NCBI GenBank assembly: GCA_024636355.1
Contig: JAGXHH010000187.1
Location: forward strand, 1-23,767
Source of the DNA: Desulfobacteraceae bacterium
GTDB taxonomy: Bacteria; Desulfobacterota; Desulfobacteria; Desulfobacterales; Desulfosalsimonadaceae
Direction of reading: 5' to 3'
DNA length: 23,767 nucleotides
Part shown: in pieces, positions 16,020 to 22,609 of the stretch
How positions within the stretch are numbered: position 1 is the first letter of the stretch
How the letters are laid out: each line of letters begins with the position of its first letter
Program-made: the position numbers and the translations under genes
The notes under the pieces: model-generated
The model's database searches: none
What the model was told of the DNA's origin: nothing
What the model saw: the letters and a program-made list of their open reading frames with translations, nothing else

Positions 16020-16205
16020 CTACCAGCTGGACTTTGTCACACCCGGAAGAAGCCCTTCGGAAGCCATGTTCCGAAAACAGATGCGGCAGATGCCGAATTT
16101 GCGTAAAAAAGCTCTGGGCCGTCCACAGATTGGGCAGCGATTGTACTGCCGAACCTCAAACTTGGGTTTTCGTTCCGCTTTCATTCGAAGCGCTTTTCTT
16201 GCCAA
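16020..16205 (-). CDS. rpsN: 30S ribosomal protein S14, type Z (zinc-binding)
   Basis: The 61-residue short form of S14 has Cys24, Cys27, Cys40 and Cys43 (RCPICGRP...GICRICFR), the zinc-binding version in the 30S head. The end ASEGLLPGVTKSSW is typical. The longer cysteine-free form of enteric bacteria has about 100 residues, so this is clearly type Z. It lies between rplE (45 nt) and rpsH (91 nt). Confidence 0.98.
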   Translation of the reverse strand: MARKALRMKAERKPKFEVRQYNRCPICGRPRAFLRKFGICRICFRNMASEGLLPGVTKSSW

Positions 16206-16250
16206 ACCGTCCTCCTTACGATCTACGGGATCAGGGTAAATCCAGTAAAG

Positions 16251-16787
16251 TTAATTTCGAAACGGCATCCCGAGCAGTCTCAGCAATTCCTTGCCTTCCG
16301 CATTGGTTTCCGCCGTTGTGACAATCGTGATATTCATCCCCTTGACCGAGTCGACTTTGTCATAATCAATTTCGGGAAAAATAATCTGTTCCTTGATGCC
16401 AAGGGTGTAATTGCCGAACCCGTCAAAGGCTTTTCCGGAAATGCCGCGAAAGTCACGAACACGGGGGAGTGCAATATTTACAAGTCTTTCAAAAAAATCG
16501 TACATCCGTTTCTGGCGCAGGGTCACCATGCACCCGATCGGCATTCCCTCGCGGAGTTTGAAAGCGGCGACTGATTTCTTCGCCCGGGTCACCACCGGCG
16601 CTTGCCCGGTGATAATCTTTATTTCCTCTTTCGCAGAATCCAGAATTTTGATGTTCTGAATTGCTTCTCCAAGACCCATATTCAGGACGACTTTTTCCAG
16701 ACGGGGGATCTGATGGATATTCTTGTAATTAAAGGTCTCTTTTAACTTCGGGGCGACCTCGGTTTCATAATAGGTTTTCAACGACAT
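16251..16787 (-). CDS. rplE: 50S ribosomal protein L5
   Basis: L5 binds 5S rRNA and contacts S13 and the P-site tRNA. The 178-residue protein has NIHQIPRLEKVVLNMGLGEA, ITGQAPVVTRAKKSVAAFKLREG, LPRVRDFRGI and GIKEQIIFPEIDYDKVDSVKGMNI, the conserved blocks of the family. Length is normal. It follows rplX by 30 nt, and GGAGGG lies upstream of its start. Confidence 0.98.
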   Translation of the reverse strand: MSLKTYYETEVAPKLKETFNYKNIHQIPRLEKVVLNMGLGEAIQNIKILDSAKEEIKIITGQAPVVTRAKKSVAAFKLREGMPIGCMVTLRQKRMYDFFERLVNIALPRVRDFRGISGKAFDGFGNYTLGIKEQIIFPEIDYDKVDSVKGMNITIVTTAETNAEGKELLRLLGMPFRN

Positions 16788-16817
16788 GAGTCCATTCCCT
16801 CCGGAATAATTCCGTGC

Positions 16818-17147
16818 TTAGGCATCTAAAATTTCATTACACTTGGCGCACACCCGTACTTTCCTGCCTTCTTCGAGATGCATCATCTTGATGCGGACGG
16901 ACGCGACGCATTTGCTGCACATGACCATTACGTTGGACCAGTGAATAAGGCCTTCGCTCTCGACGATACCCCCCTGTCGATGCTGGGGACCCGGACGCAG
17001 ATGCCGTTTGATCATATTGACATTCTCCACGAGCACCCGTTTTTTCTTTAGATCGACACGGATCACTTTGCCGATTTTTCCCCGATCTTTTCCGGCAATG
17101 ACCTTCACCTTGTCCTCTTTTTTGATACGCACTCTTTCGTTTTGCAT
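16818..17147 (-). CDS. rplX: 50S ribosomal protein L24 with C-terminal zinc ribbon
   Basis: L24 is an early 50S assembly starter at the exit-tunnel rim. The 109-residue protein has the KOW domain (about 7-40, KVKVIAGKDRGKIGKVIRVD) and NMIKRHLRP. The C-terminal part carries Cys77, Cys80, Cys100 and Cys103 (CSKC...CAKC), which looks like a zinc ribbon that many L24 proteins, such as that of E. coli, lack. It follows rplN by 34 nt. Confidence 0.98.
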   Translation of the reverse strand: MQNERVRIKKEDKVKVIAGKDRGKIGKVIRVDLKKKRVLVENVNMIKRHLRPGPQHRQGGIVESEGLIHWSNVMVMCSKCVASVRIKMMHLEEGRKVRVCAKCNEILDA

Positions 17148-17181
17148 GATCCGTTTTCCCTCTGAACCAAAATTTCGGCTA

Positions 17182-17550
17182 TTACAGCACTTCGGGTGCC
17201 AATGAAATGATTTTCATGAACCGCTGGGCGCGCAACTCTCGTGCCACCGGCCCTAAAATCCGGGTGCCGATCGGCTCCCGATTAACATTGATCAGTACGG
17301 CGGAATTGTCGTCGAACCGGATATACGATCCATCCGGGCGCCGGATTTCTTTTTTTGTCCGGACCACAACCGCTTTCAGCACATCGCCTTTTTTTACCTT
17401 GGAATTCGGGATGGCCTCCTTTACGGAAACCACGATGATATCACCGATACTGGCATACCGACGACGCGTGCCGCCGAGTACTTTTATGCAATAGACTTCT
17501 TTCGCTCCCGAATTATCCGCAACAGATAATCTAGTCTCCGCCTGAATCAT
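17182..17550 (-). CDS. rplN: 50S ribosomal protein L14
   Basis: L14 forms an intersubunit bridge and is the docking site for the silencing factor RsfS. The 122 residues MIQAETRLSVADNSGAKEVYC, KEAIPNSKVKKGDVLKAVVVRTKKE, GSYIRFDDNSAVLIN and PIGTRILGPVARELR are nearly consensus. The length equals the usual 122. It follows rpsQ by 20 nt and precedes rplX by 34 nt. Confidence 0.98.
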   Translation of the reverse strand: MIQAETRLSVADNSGAKEVYCIKVLGGTRRRYASIGDIIVVSVKEAIPNSKVKKGDVLKAVVVRTKKEIRRPDGSYIRFDDNSAVLINVNREPIGTRILGPVARELRAQRFMKIISLAPEVL

Positions 17551-17570
17551 TTCTTTATTCCCCTATATCA

Positions 17571-17831
17571 TCAAACCGCTTTTTCGATGATCTGGCTCAC
17601 ACGCCACCGTTTCCGCTTGCTCAAGGGCCTGGACTCGGTAATCATCACCCGGTCGCCAATACCACAAGCGTTCTCCTGGTCATGTGCGGCAAATCGAACC
17701 CGTCGCCGTACATACTTTCGATAGATCGGATGGCTTACGAGCCGTTCCACCTGAACCGTCACGGTTTTGTCCATTTTGTTGCTCAATACCGTGCCCACCA
17801 CCTGTCTTTTCATCCCACGTTCTTTATTCAT
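17571..17831 (-). CDS. rpsQ: 30S ribosomal protein S17
   Basis: S17 is a primary 16S rRNA-binding protein with an OB fold. The 86-residue protein has VVGTVLSNKMDKTVTVQVERLVSHPIYRKYV and a C-terminal GDRVMITESRPLSKRKRWRV, the signature region. No good ribosome site precedes Met1, and Met7 is no better. The start lies 15 nt past the rpmC stop, so translation probably depends on coupling. Confidence 0.97.
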   Translation of the reverse strand: MNKERGMKRQVVGTVLSNKMDKTVTVQVERLVSHPIYRKYVRRRVRFAAHDQENACGIGDRVMITESRPLSKRKRWRVSQIIEKAV

Positions 17832-17846
17832 GGCAATCCGTCATTG

Positions 17847-18044
17847 CTAACTGAGTTTTAGTTCTTTTTCCCGCATGATCGTCTTTAGCCGGGCGATGTC
17901 CCGTCTGACCTGTTTTAACCGGCTGGAATTTTCCAGCTGCCCGGTCTTATGCTGAAACCGGAGGTTAAAATAGGATTCGACCAGTTCGTTTAATTTGCCG
18001 CCCAGTTCATCGACACTCGTGGCACGGATTTCACTCGTATCCAT
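17847..18044 (-). CDS. rpmC: 50S ribosomal protein L29
   Basis: The 65-residue, two-helix protein has IRATSVDELGGKLNELVESYFNLRFQ and LKQVRRDIARLKTIMREKE, the L29 pattern. L29 sits at the exit tunnel near the trigger factor and SRP binding site. Its ATG overlaps the rplP stop by one base (TAATG) and its ribosome site AAGGAG lies inside the rplP end, so it is coupled to rplP. Confidence 0.97.
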   Translation of the reverse strand: MDTSEIRATSVDELGGKLNELVESYFNLRFQHKTGQLENSSRLKQVRRDIARLKTIMREKELKLS

Positions 18045-18457
18045 TATATCTGGCTCCTTTCAATAACTTTCGTTTTGACGGAAAGCTTGTGCGAGGCCAA
18101 ACGAAGTGCTTCATAAGCCAGTTCCCGGGGAACCCCTTCCATCTCGTAAAGAATCCGTCCCGGTTTTATAACCGCAACCCAGCCTTCCGGCGAGCCCTTG
18201 CCTTTACCCATCCGGACTTCAGCCGGTTTTTTGGTAAACGGCTTGTCCGGGAAAATCCGGATCCACATCTTGCCGCCACGCTTGACCTTGCGGGTCATCG
18301 CAATACGGGCTGCTTCGATCTGCCGCGAAGTCAGTTTGCCGCATTCGACGGCCTGGAGGCCGAAGTCACCGAAATTAAGGGTCGAGCCTTTAAAGGCTTT
18401 GCCTCTCATCCGGCCTTTCTGCTGTTTTCTGAATTTTACCTTCTTGGGACTCAGCAT
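18044..18457 (-). CDS. rplP: 50S ribosomal protein L16
   Basis: L16 binds near the A-site tRNA elbow and the peptidyl transferase centre. The 137-residue protein has MLSPKKVKFRKQQKGRMRG, the family block CGKLTSRQIEAARIAMTRKVKRGGK split around residue 40-62, IRIFPDKPFTKKPAEVRMGKGKG and GRILYEMEGV. The Arg in KPAEVRMG corresponds to the site that is hydroxylated in E. coli. It lies 15 nt after rpsC. Confidence 0.98.
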   Translation of the reverse strand: MLSPKKVKFRKQQKGRMRGKAFKGSTLNFGDFGLQAVECGKLTSRQIEAARIAMTRKVKRGGKMWIRIFPDKPFTKKPAEVRMGKGKGSPEGWVAVIKPGRILYEMEGVPRELAYEALRLASHKLSVKTKVIERSQI

Positions 18458-18472
18458 TGTTTAACTCCCTCG

Positions 18473-19129
18473 CTATTGCCTCTGATCCGCCGCCAGGCGA
18501 TCATTGAGAATTTCGCCTTTGAATATGTATACCTTAATGCCGATGGTACCGTAGGTAGTTTCGGCCACGGCCAATCCGTAATCGATATCAGCGCGCAGAG
18601 TATGCAGCGGGATACGGCCTTCCTTGTACCATTCCGTCCGCGACATTTCCGCCCCACCCAGTCGTCCGGAGCAGATAATCTTGACGCCCTGGGCTCCGAA
18701 CCGCATCGCCGAAGATACACACCGTTTCATGGCCCGGCGGAAAGCCACCCGTCGAACCAGCTGATTGGCGACATTTTCCGCTACAAGTTGGGCATCGAGT
18801 TCCGGCTTCCGCACTTCCTGGATATCGACCATAACTTCCTGAGAGGCGACCTGTTTTTCGAGTTCCTTTTTCAGCGCCTCGATCTCGGAACCCTTTTTCC
18901 CGATTACGATACCGGGGCGGGCCGAAAAAATCCGGAGTTTGAGCCGCTTGGAAGATCGCTCGATCTCGATCTTGGAAATCCCCGCATGATAGAGTTTTTT
19001 CTTCAGAAATTTACGGATTTTATGGTCTTCCAACACATAATCCGGATAATCTTTTCCGGCAAACCACCGGGAGTTCCAAGTACGGTTAATGCCCAACCGC
19101 ATGCTAATCGGATTGACTTTCTGACCCAA
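18473..19129 (-). CDS. rpsC: 30S ribosomal protein S3
   Basis: S3 lines the mRNA entry channel and has helicase-like function with S4 and S5. The 218-residue protein starts MGQKVNPISMRLGINRTWNS and has a KH type-2 domain with the GxxG loop IGKKGSE (about 75-82). The C-terminal S3 domain (about 110-210) includes AFRRAMKRCVSSAMRFGAQG, GRLGGAEMSRTEWYKEGRIPLHTLRADIDYG split over 155-185, and GTIGIKVYIFKGE. It follows rplV by 17 nt. Confidence 0.98.
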   Translation of the reverse strand: MGQKVNPISMRLGINRTWNSRWFAGKDYPDYVLEDHKIRKFLKKKLYHAGISKIEIERSSKRLKLRIFSARPGIVIGKKGSEIEALKKELEKQVASQEVMVDIQEVRKPELDAQLVAENVANQLVRRVAFRRAMKRCVSSAMRFGAQGVKIICSGRLGGAEMSRTEWYKEGRIPLHTLRADIDYGLAVAETTYGTIGIKVYIFKGEILNDRLAADQRQ

Positions 19130-19146
19130 ACCCCTACCTCCTTATA

Positions 19147-19494
19147 TTATGCGCTGCCTTCGCCCACGATGACGGTAATATGACTTGTTCGCTTCAAAAT
19201 CCGAGATGCCCGGCCACGAGCCCGGGGCCGGAAACGTTTCAGCATGGGACCTTCATCGACGATAATACTTTTTATCACCAGCATATCGACATCGATATCC
19301 GGATTCTGATCCGCATTCGCCACCGCCGAGCGCACAATTTTTTCCACCATCTGCGCCGCTTTCTGAGGCATGAACTTGAGTACGTTCAATCCGGATCCGA
19401 CCGGTTTGCCTTTAACTGCGTCGACGATCTGGCGAACCTTTTGCGGCGATATGCGCATATATTTTCCTGACGCCCTGACATCCATATCCGCCAT
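19147..19494 (-). CDS. rplV: 50S ribosomal protein L22
   Basis: L22 has a globular domain on the 50S surface and a long beta hairpin that lines the exit tunnel, where macrolide-resistance mutations occur. The 115-residue protein has KYMRISPQKVRQIVDAVKGK, AAQMVEKIVRSAVANADQN and the hairpin region RFRPRARGRASRILKRTSHI (85-104), with no visible deletion. It lies 14 nt after rpsS. Confidence 0.98.
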   Translation of the reverse strand: MADMDVRASGKYMRISPQKVRQIVDAVKGKPVGSGLNVLKFMPQKAAQMVEKIVRSAVANADQNPDIDVDMLVIKSIIVDEGPMLKRFRPRARGRASRILKRTSHITVIVGEGSA

Positions 19495-19508
19495 CCTTAA
19501 GCTTTAGT

Positions 19509-19790
19509 CTATTTCTTCATTTTCATTTTTTTGTCACCGGCATGCCCATAAAATGTACGCGTGGGCGAAAACTCGCCGAGCTTATGCCCGACCATGTTTT
19601 CCGTGACAAATACCGGGATGAATTTCTTTCCGTTGTGAACCGCAAGGGTCAAGCCGACCATTTCCGGGATAATGGTGGAGCGCCGGGACCATGTTTTTAT
19701 GACTTTCATGCTCCGGGTTTCCTGTGCGGAAACTACCTTTTCAAACACTTTGGGCTCCACATACGGCCCTTTTTTTAATGAACGCGGCAT
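19509..19790 (-). CDS. rpsS: 30S ribosomal protein S19
   Basis: S19 forms a complex with S13 in the 30S head. The open frame reaches 19823, but the ATG at 19790 is chosen because the family starts MPRSLKKGPYVE and an AGGAG site lies 5 nt upstream (19796-19800). This gives 93 residues, the normal size. Signature blocks are KVIKTWSRRSTIIPEMVGLTLAVHNGK split at 30-55, PVFVTENMVGHKLGEFSPTR and HAGDKKMK. It is 42 nt downstream of rplB. Confidence 0.97.
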   Translation of the reverse strand: MPRSLKKGPYVEPKVFEKVVSAQETRSMKVIKTWSRRSTIIPEMVGLTLAVHNGKKFIPVFVTENMVGHKLGEFSPTRTFYGHAGDKKMKMKK

Positions 19791-19795
19791 AATCG

Positions 19796-19800
19796 CTCCT
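19796..19800 (-). promoter_or_regulatory. Ribosome binding site that decides the rpsS start
   Basis: AGGAG on the minus strand stands 5 nt before the ATG at 19790. The in-frame alternative at 19823 would lie 9 nt from the rplB stop and would add eleven residues that no S19 has. Confidence 0.75.
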
Positions 19801-19832
19801 AAAACGATTGCTGAATTAATCACGCAAAGAGC

Positions 19833-20657
19833 TTATTTGCGTCTTTTAATAATCAATCGACTGCTTTGTTTTTTGACTTTCCGGGTACGATATCCCTTGG
19901 CAGGCATCCCCCAGGGTGAACAAGGGTGCCGACCGCCCGAAGAACGACCCTCGCCACCGCCCATGGGATGGTCAACCGGGTTCATTACCACGCCCCGGGT
20001 CCGAGGACGGATTCCCAGATGGCGTTTGCGTCCCGCTTTTCCCAGAGAGATATTGGCATGATCGCCATTGCCGACCTGTCCGATCGTCGCCCGGTTGGCA
20101 AGCAACACCATCCGAACCTCGCCGGAAGGAAGTTTGATCGTGGCGTATTTGCCTTCCTTGGCCATCAGCTGGGCGAATCCGCCGGCGCTTTTCACCAATT
20201 GGCCGCCCCGACCGGTCCGGAGTTCGATATTGTGAATAAACGTGCCCAGAGGAATGAGGCCCAGCGGCAGGCAGTTGCCCGGACGAATTTCAGCTTCAGG
20301 GCCGGACATAACCAATTCGTCGACCTTCAGCTTCGCTGGAGCCAGAATATACCGTTTTTCCCCATCTACATAATGCAGCAGGGCAATCCGTGCAGACCGG
20401 TTCGGATCATATTCGATTGCGGCGACCTTGGCGGGAATCCCGTCCTTGTCGCGCTTGAAATCGATGATCCGGTAGAACCGTTTGTTTCCTCCACCCCGGT
20501 GTCGGGCGGTTATCCGACCGTTGGCATTACGGCCGCCGGTCTTTTTGATGATCTTGATAAGCCGCTTTTCCGGTTCGGTTTTGGTGACCTCTTCATAGGT
20601 CGAGTACGTCTGGAAACGGCGTCCCTGTGATGTCGGTTTTACCTTCTTAATCGCCAT
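19833..20657 (-). CDS. rplB: 50S ribosomal protein L2
   Basis: L2 is a core 23S rRNA-binding protein needed for subunit association and peptidyl transfer. The 274-residue length is usual, with an N-terminal OB-type and a C-terminal SH3-type domain. It contains GRNANGRITARHRGGG, AAIEYDPNRSARIALLHYVDG, NIELRTGRGGQLVKSAGG and the active loop MNPVDHPMGGGEGR (225-238). His230, the equivalent of the functionally important His229 in E. coli, is present. The second His of the common HPHGGG motif is Met232. It follows rplW by 14 nt. Confidence 0.98.
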   Translation of the reverse strand: MAIKKVKPTSQGRRFQTYSTYEEVTKTEPEKRLIKIIKKTGGRNANGRITARHRGGGNKRFYRIIDFKRDKDGIPAKVAAIEYDPNRSARIALLHYVDGEKRYILAPAKLKVDELVMSGPEAEIRPGNCLPLGLIPLGTFIHNIELRTGRGGQLVKSAGGFAQLMAKEGKYATIKLPSGEVRMVLLANRATIGQVGNGDHANISLGKAGRKRHLGIRPRTRGVVMNPVDHPMGGGEGRSSGGRHPCSPWGMPAKGYRTRKVKKQSSRLIIKRRK

Positions 20658-20671
20658 TTATATCCACCCCA

Positions 20672-20959
20672 CTATGCGCCTTCAAAGAATTTGATTCGCT
20701 GCCCGGGCATAAGTGTGACAATCGCCTTTTTCCAATCCTTACGCTTGCCCAGGATACGACCGCGACGCTTGAATTTTCCCTTGACCCGTATTGTACGGAC
20801 CGATGCAACCTGAACATCGAAAATATTCTCAACGGCTTTTCTGATTTGAATCCGGTTCGCGGTATTCGCCACCTCGAAGGTCACCTTGTTGAGCATGTCC
20901 TTCTGCAGGTTGCTTTTCTCCGTATCGACCGGACCCACAATAACGCTGTAGTCTTTCAT
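20672..20959 (-). CDS. rplW: 50S ribosomal protein L23
   Basis: L23 sits at the tunnel exit and is the docking point of trigger factor and SRP. The 95-residue protein contains GPVDTEKSNLQ, NKVTFEVANTANRIQIRKAVE, FDVQVASVRTIRVKGK and KRRGRILGKRKDWKKAIVTL, matching the family. Its start overlaps the rplD stop by four bases (ATGA), so the two are coupled. Confidence 0.98.
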   Translation of the reverse strand: MKDYSVIVGPVDTEKSNLQKDMLNKVTFEVANTANRIQIRKAVENIFDVQVASVRTIRVKGKFKRRGRILGKRKDWKKAIVTLMPGQRIKFFEGA

Positions 20960-21579
20960 GCAGCCAGCCTCCCCTCAATCCCCTTGATCGACGGTTGGAT
21001 CAGCACGAGGATATCGGCATTTAAAATGTCATAGACATTCAACCCCTCCACCCGAAGAATCTTCACCCCCGGGATGTTCCGGGAGGAGAGTTCAAGCATT
21101 TCATTCTTCTGATCCGTTATGATCAACGGTTTCTTGACCTCAAGTCTTTCCAGAACAGATACGACGGCTTTCGTCTTGATCTGCTCGAGCGCAAACTCGT
21201 CTAATACGATAATCGACTGGGTTTGCAGTTTGCTCGAAAGCGCCATTTTCAGCGCAAGCCGACGGACCTTCTTGGGAACCTTGTACGCGTAAGAACGCGG
21301 ATCCGGACCGAAGACCACGCCACCGCCCCGCAGCAACGGGCTTTTAATATCGCCTTTGCGTGCCCGGCCGGTACCTTTCTGCCGGTAGAGCTTGGCAGTG
21401 GATCCGGCGACGTCCGAACGGTGCTTGACTGAAGCCGTTCCTTTTCGCCAGCCGGCCATCTGCATCCGCACGACTTCGTGCAGGACGCTTACTTTTACCG
21501 GCACATTGAAAATCTGATCCGGCAGATCGATTTCCGAAACCTTTACACCGTTTGTATTTCTGACCTCAACGACAGCCAT
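20956..21579 (-). CDS. rplD: 50S ribosomal protein L4
   Basis: L4 reaches into the exit tunnel and in E. coli also represses the S10 operon. The 207-residue protein has RKGTASVKHRSDVAGSTAKLYRQKGTGRARKGDIKSPLLRGGGVVFGP split across 45-95, which is the tunnel loop. It also contains KVPKKVRRLALKMALSSK and the C-terminal block ADILVLIQPSIKGIEGRL. It starts 55 nt after rplC and overlaps rplW by 4 nt. Confidence 0.98.
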   Translation of the reverse strand: MAVVEVRNTNGVKVSEIDLPDQIFNVPVKVSVLHEVVRMQMAGWRKGTASVKHRSDVAGSTAKLYRQKGTGRARKGDIKSPLLRGGGVVFGPDPRSYAYKVPKKVRRLALKMALSSKLQTQSIIVLDEFALEQIKTKAVVSVLERLEVKKPLIITDQKNEMLELSSRNIPGVKILRVEGLNVYDILNADILVLIQPSIKGIEGRLAA

Positions 21580-21601
21580 TGTATCCCTCTTTATGTCTTG
21601 A

Positions 21602-21617
21602 CGGCCTGCTTCGGCCG
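21602..21617 (-). other. Short GC-rich hairpin in the rplC-rplD spacer
   Basis: CGGCC (21602-21606) and GGCCG (21613-21617) are perfect inverted repeats around a 6-nt loop in the 55-nt spacer between rplC and rplD. No U-tract follows on either strand, so it is not a standard terminator. It may affect RNA stability or translation of rplD, or be chance. Confidence 0.3.
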
Positions 21618-21634
21618 GCCACTATGCACAGGAC

Positions 21635-22270
21635 TTATTTTTTCTTCGCCCTTGCTATCTTGATTTCAACCGTTGCGTTGACCGGCCCCGGCACGGCGCC
21701 CTTGACCAGCAACAAGTTCTGTTCGGGACGGATATCGACCACCTCGAGGTTCTGCATGGTCTGACGAACATGACCATATCGGCCGGGCATCCGTTTGCCC
21801 TTGAAAACCTTTGATGGCCAGGCGCTCTGCCCGATAGATCCGGGAATCCGATAACAGTGGCTGCCATGGGTCTTGTTGCCGAGCGCAAATCCATGACGCT
21901 TGACGACACCGGCAAATCCGCGTCCCTTGTTTTTTCCGGCCACGTTGATCTTTTCCCCGACGGTAAACATGTCCAGAGTAATCGTCTGACCCAGTTCGTA
22001 TTCCTCGGGATTATCCACCGGAAATTCGCGAAGCGTATAGTGGCAAGTGCCACCGCTTTTATCAAAATGCCCGCGAAGCGGCTTATTCACCCGGGCTTTC
22101 TTTTTCTCCCCGAATCCGATCTGCAACGCGTCATAGCCGTCATTGGCTTTTGTCTTGATCTGCGTCACTGTACACGGTCCGGCCTGGATTACCGTTACCG
22201 GCATCGATTGCCCGTTACTGGCGAACAGACTGGTCATACCCAATTTTTTACCTAAAATCCCTTTACACAT
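21635..22270 (-). CDS. rplC: 50S ribosomal protein L3
   Basis: L3 is an assembly initiator that reaches the peptidyl transferase centre. The 211-residue protein opens MCKGILGKKLGMTSLF and has VTVIQAGPCTVTQIKT, AGKNKGRGFAGVVKRHGFA and HGSHCYRIPGSIGQSAWPSKVFKGKRMPGRYG split across 140-172. The Gln in GSIGQ matches the position that is N5-methylated by PrmB in E. coli. The start is 15 nt after rpsJ. Confidence 0.98.
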   Translation of the reverse strand: MCKGILGKKLGMTSLFASNGQSMPVTVIQAGPCTVTQIKTKANDGYDALQIGFGEKKKARVNKPLRGHFDKSGGTCHYTLREFPVDNPEEYELGQTITLDMFTVGEKINVAGKNKGRGFAGVVKRHGFALGNKTHGSHCYRIPGSIGQSAWPSKVFKGKRMPGRYGHVRQTMQNLEVVDIRPEQNLLLVKGAVPGPVNATVEIKIARAKKK

Positions 22271-22285
22271 ATCGTCACCAAGTCT

Positions 22286-22597
22286 TTACAGTTTGATATC
22301 CACGTCAACACCCGGGGACAAATCCAGCTTCATCAGCGCATCAACCGTCTGCTGCGTCGGGTCCTGGATGTCCAGAAGCCGCTTATGAGTCCGGACTTCA
22401 AACTGCTCTCTGGATTTTTTGTTCACATGGGGCGAACGCAGCACGGTGTATTTGTTGATTCGTGTGGGAAGCGGAATCGGCCCCACCACCTTGGCCCCCG
22501 TTTTCCTGGCCGTATCCACGATATCCCGGACAGACTGATCCAGGAGTTGATGATCATAGGCTCTTAACCGGATTCGGATCTTCGTGTTCGTAATCAT
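22286..22597 (-). CDS. rpsJ: 30S ribosomal protein S10
   Basis: S10 is part of the 30S head and, with NusB, of transcription antitermination complexes. The 103-residue protein has IRIRLRAYDHQLLDQSVRDIV, KVVGPIPLPTRINKYTVLRSPHVNKKSREQFE split over 37-68, and THKRLLDIQDPTQQTVDALMKLDLSPGVDVDI. It begins 12 nt after the tuf stop, so no long S10 leader of the E. coli type can be present. Confidence 0.98.
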   Translation of the reverse strand: MITNTKIRIRLRAYDHQLLDQSVRDIVDTARKTGAKVVGPIPLPTRINKYTVLRSPHVNKKSREQFEVRTHKRLLDIQDPTQQTVDALMKLDLSPGVDVDIKL

Positions 22598-22609
22598 AGC
22601 AGTCGTTAC

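Noticed and set aside
18089..19183. 364-codon plus-strand open frame across rplP and rpsC
   Set aside because: Fully antisense to certain ribosomal genes; protein has no family features and high His/Phe/Arg content typical of shadow frames.
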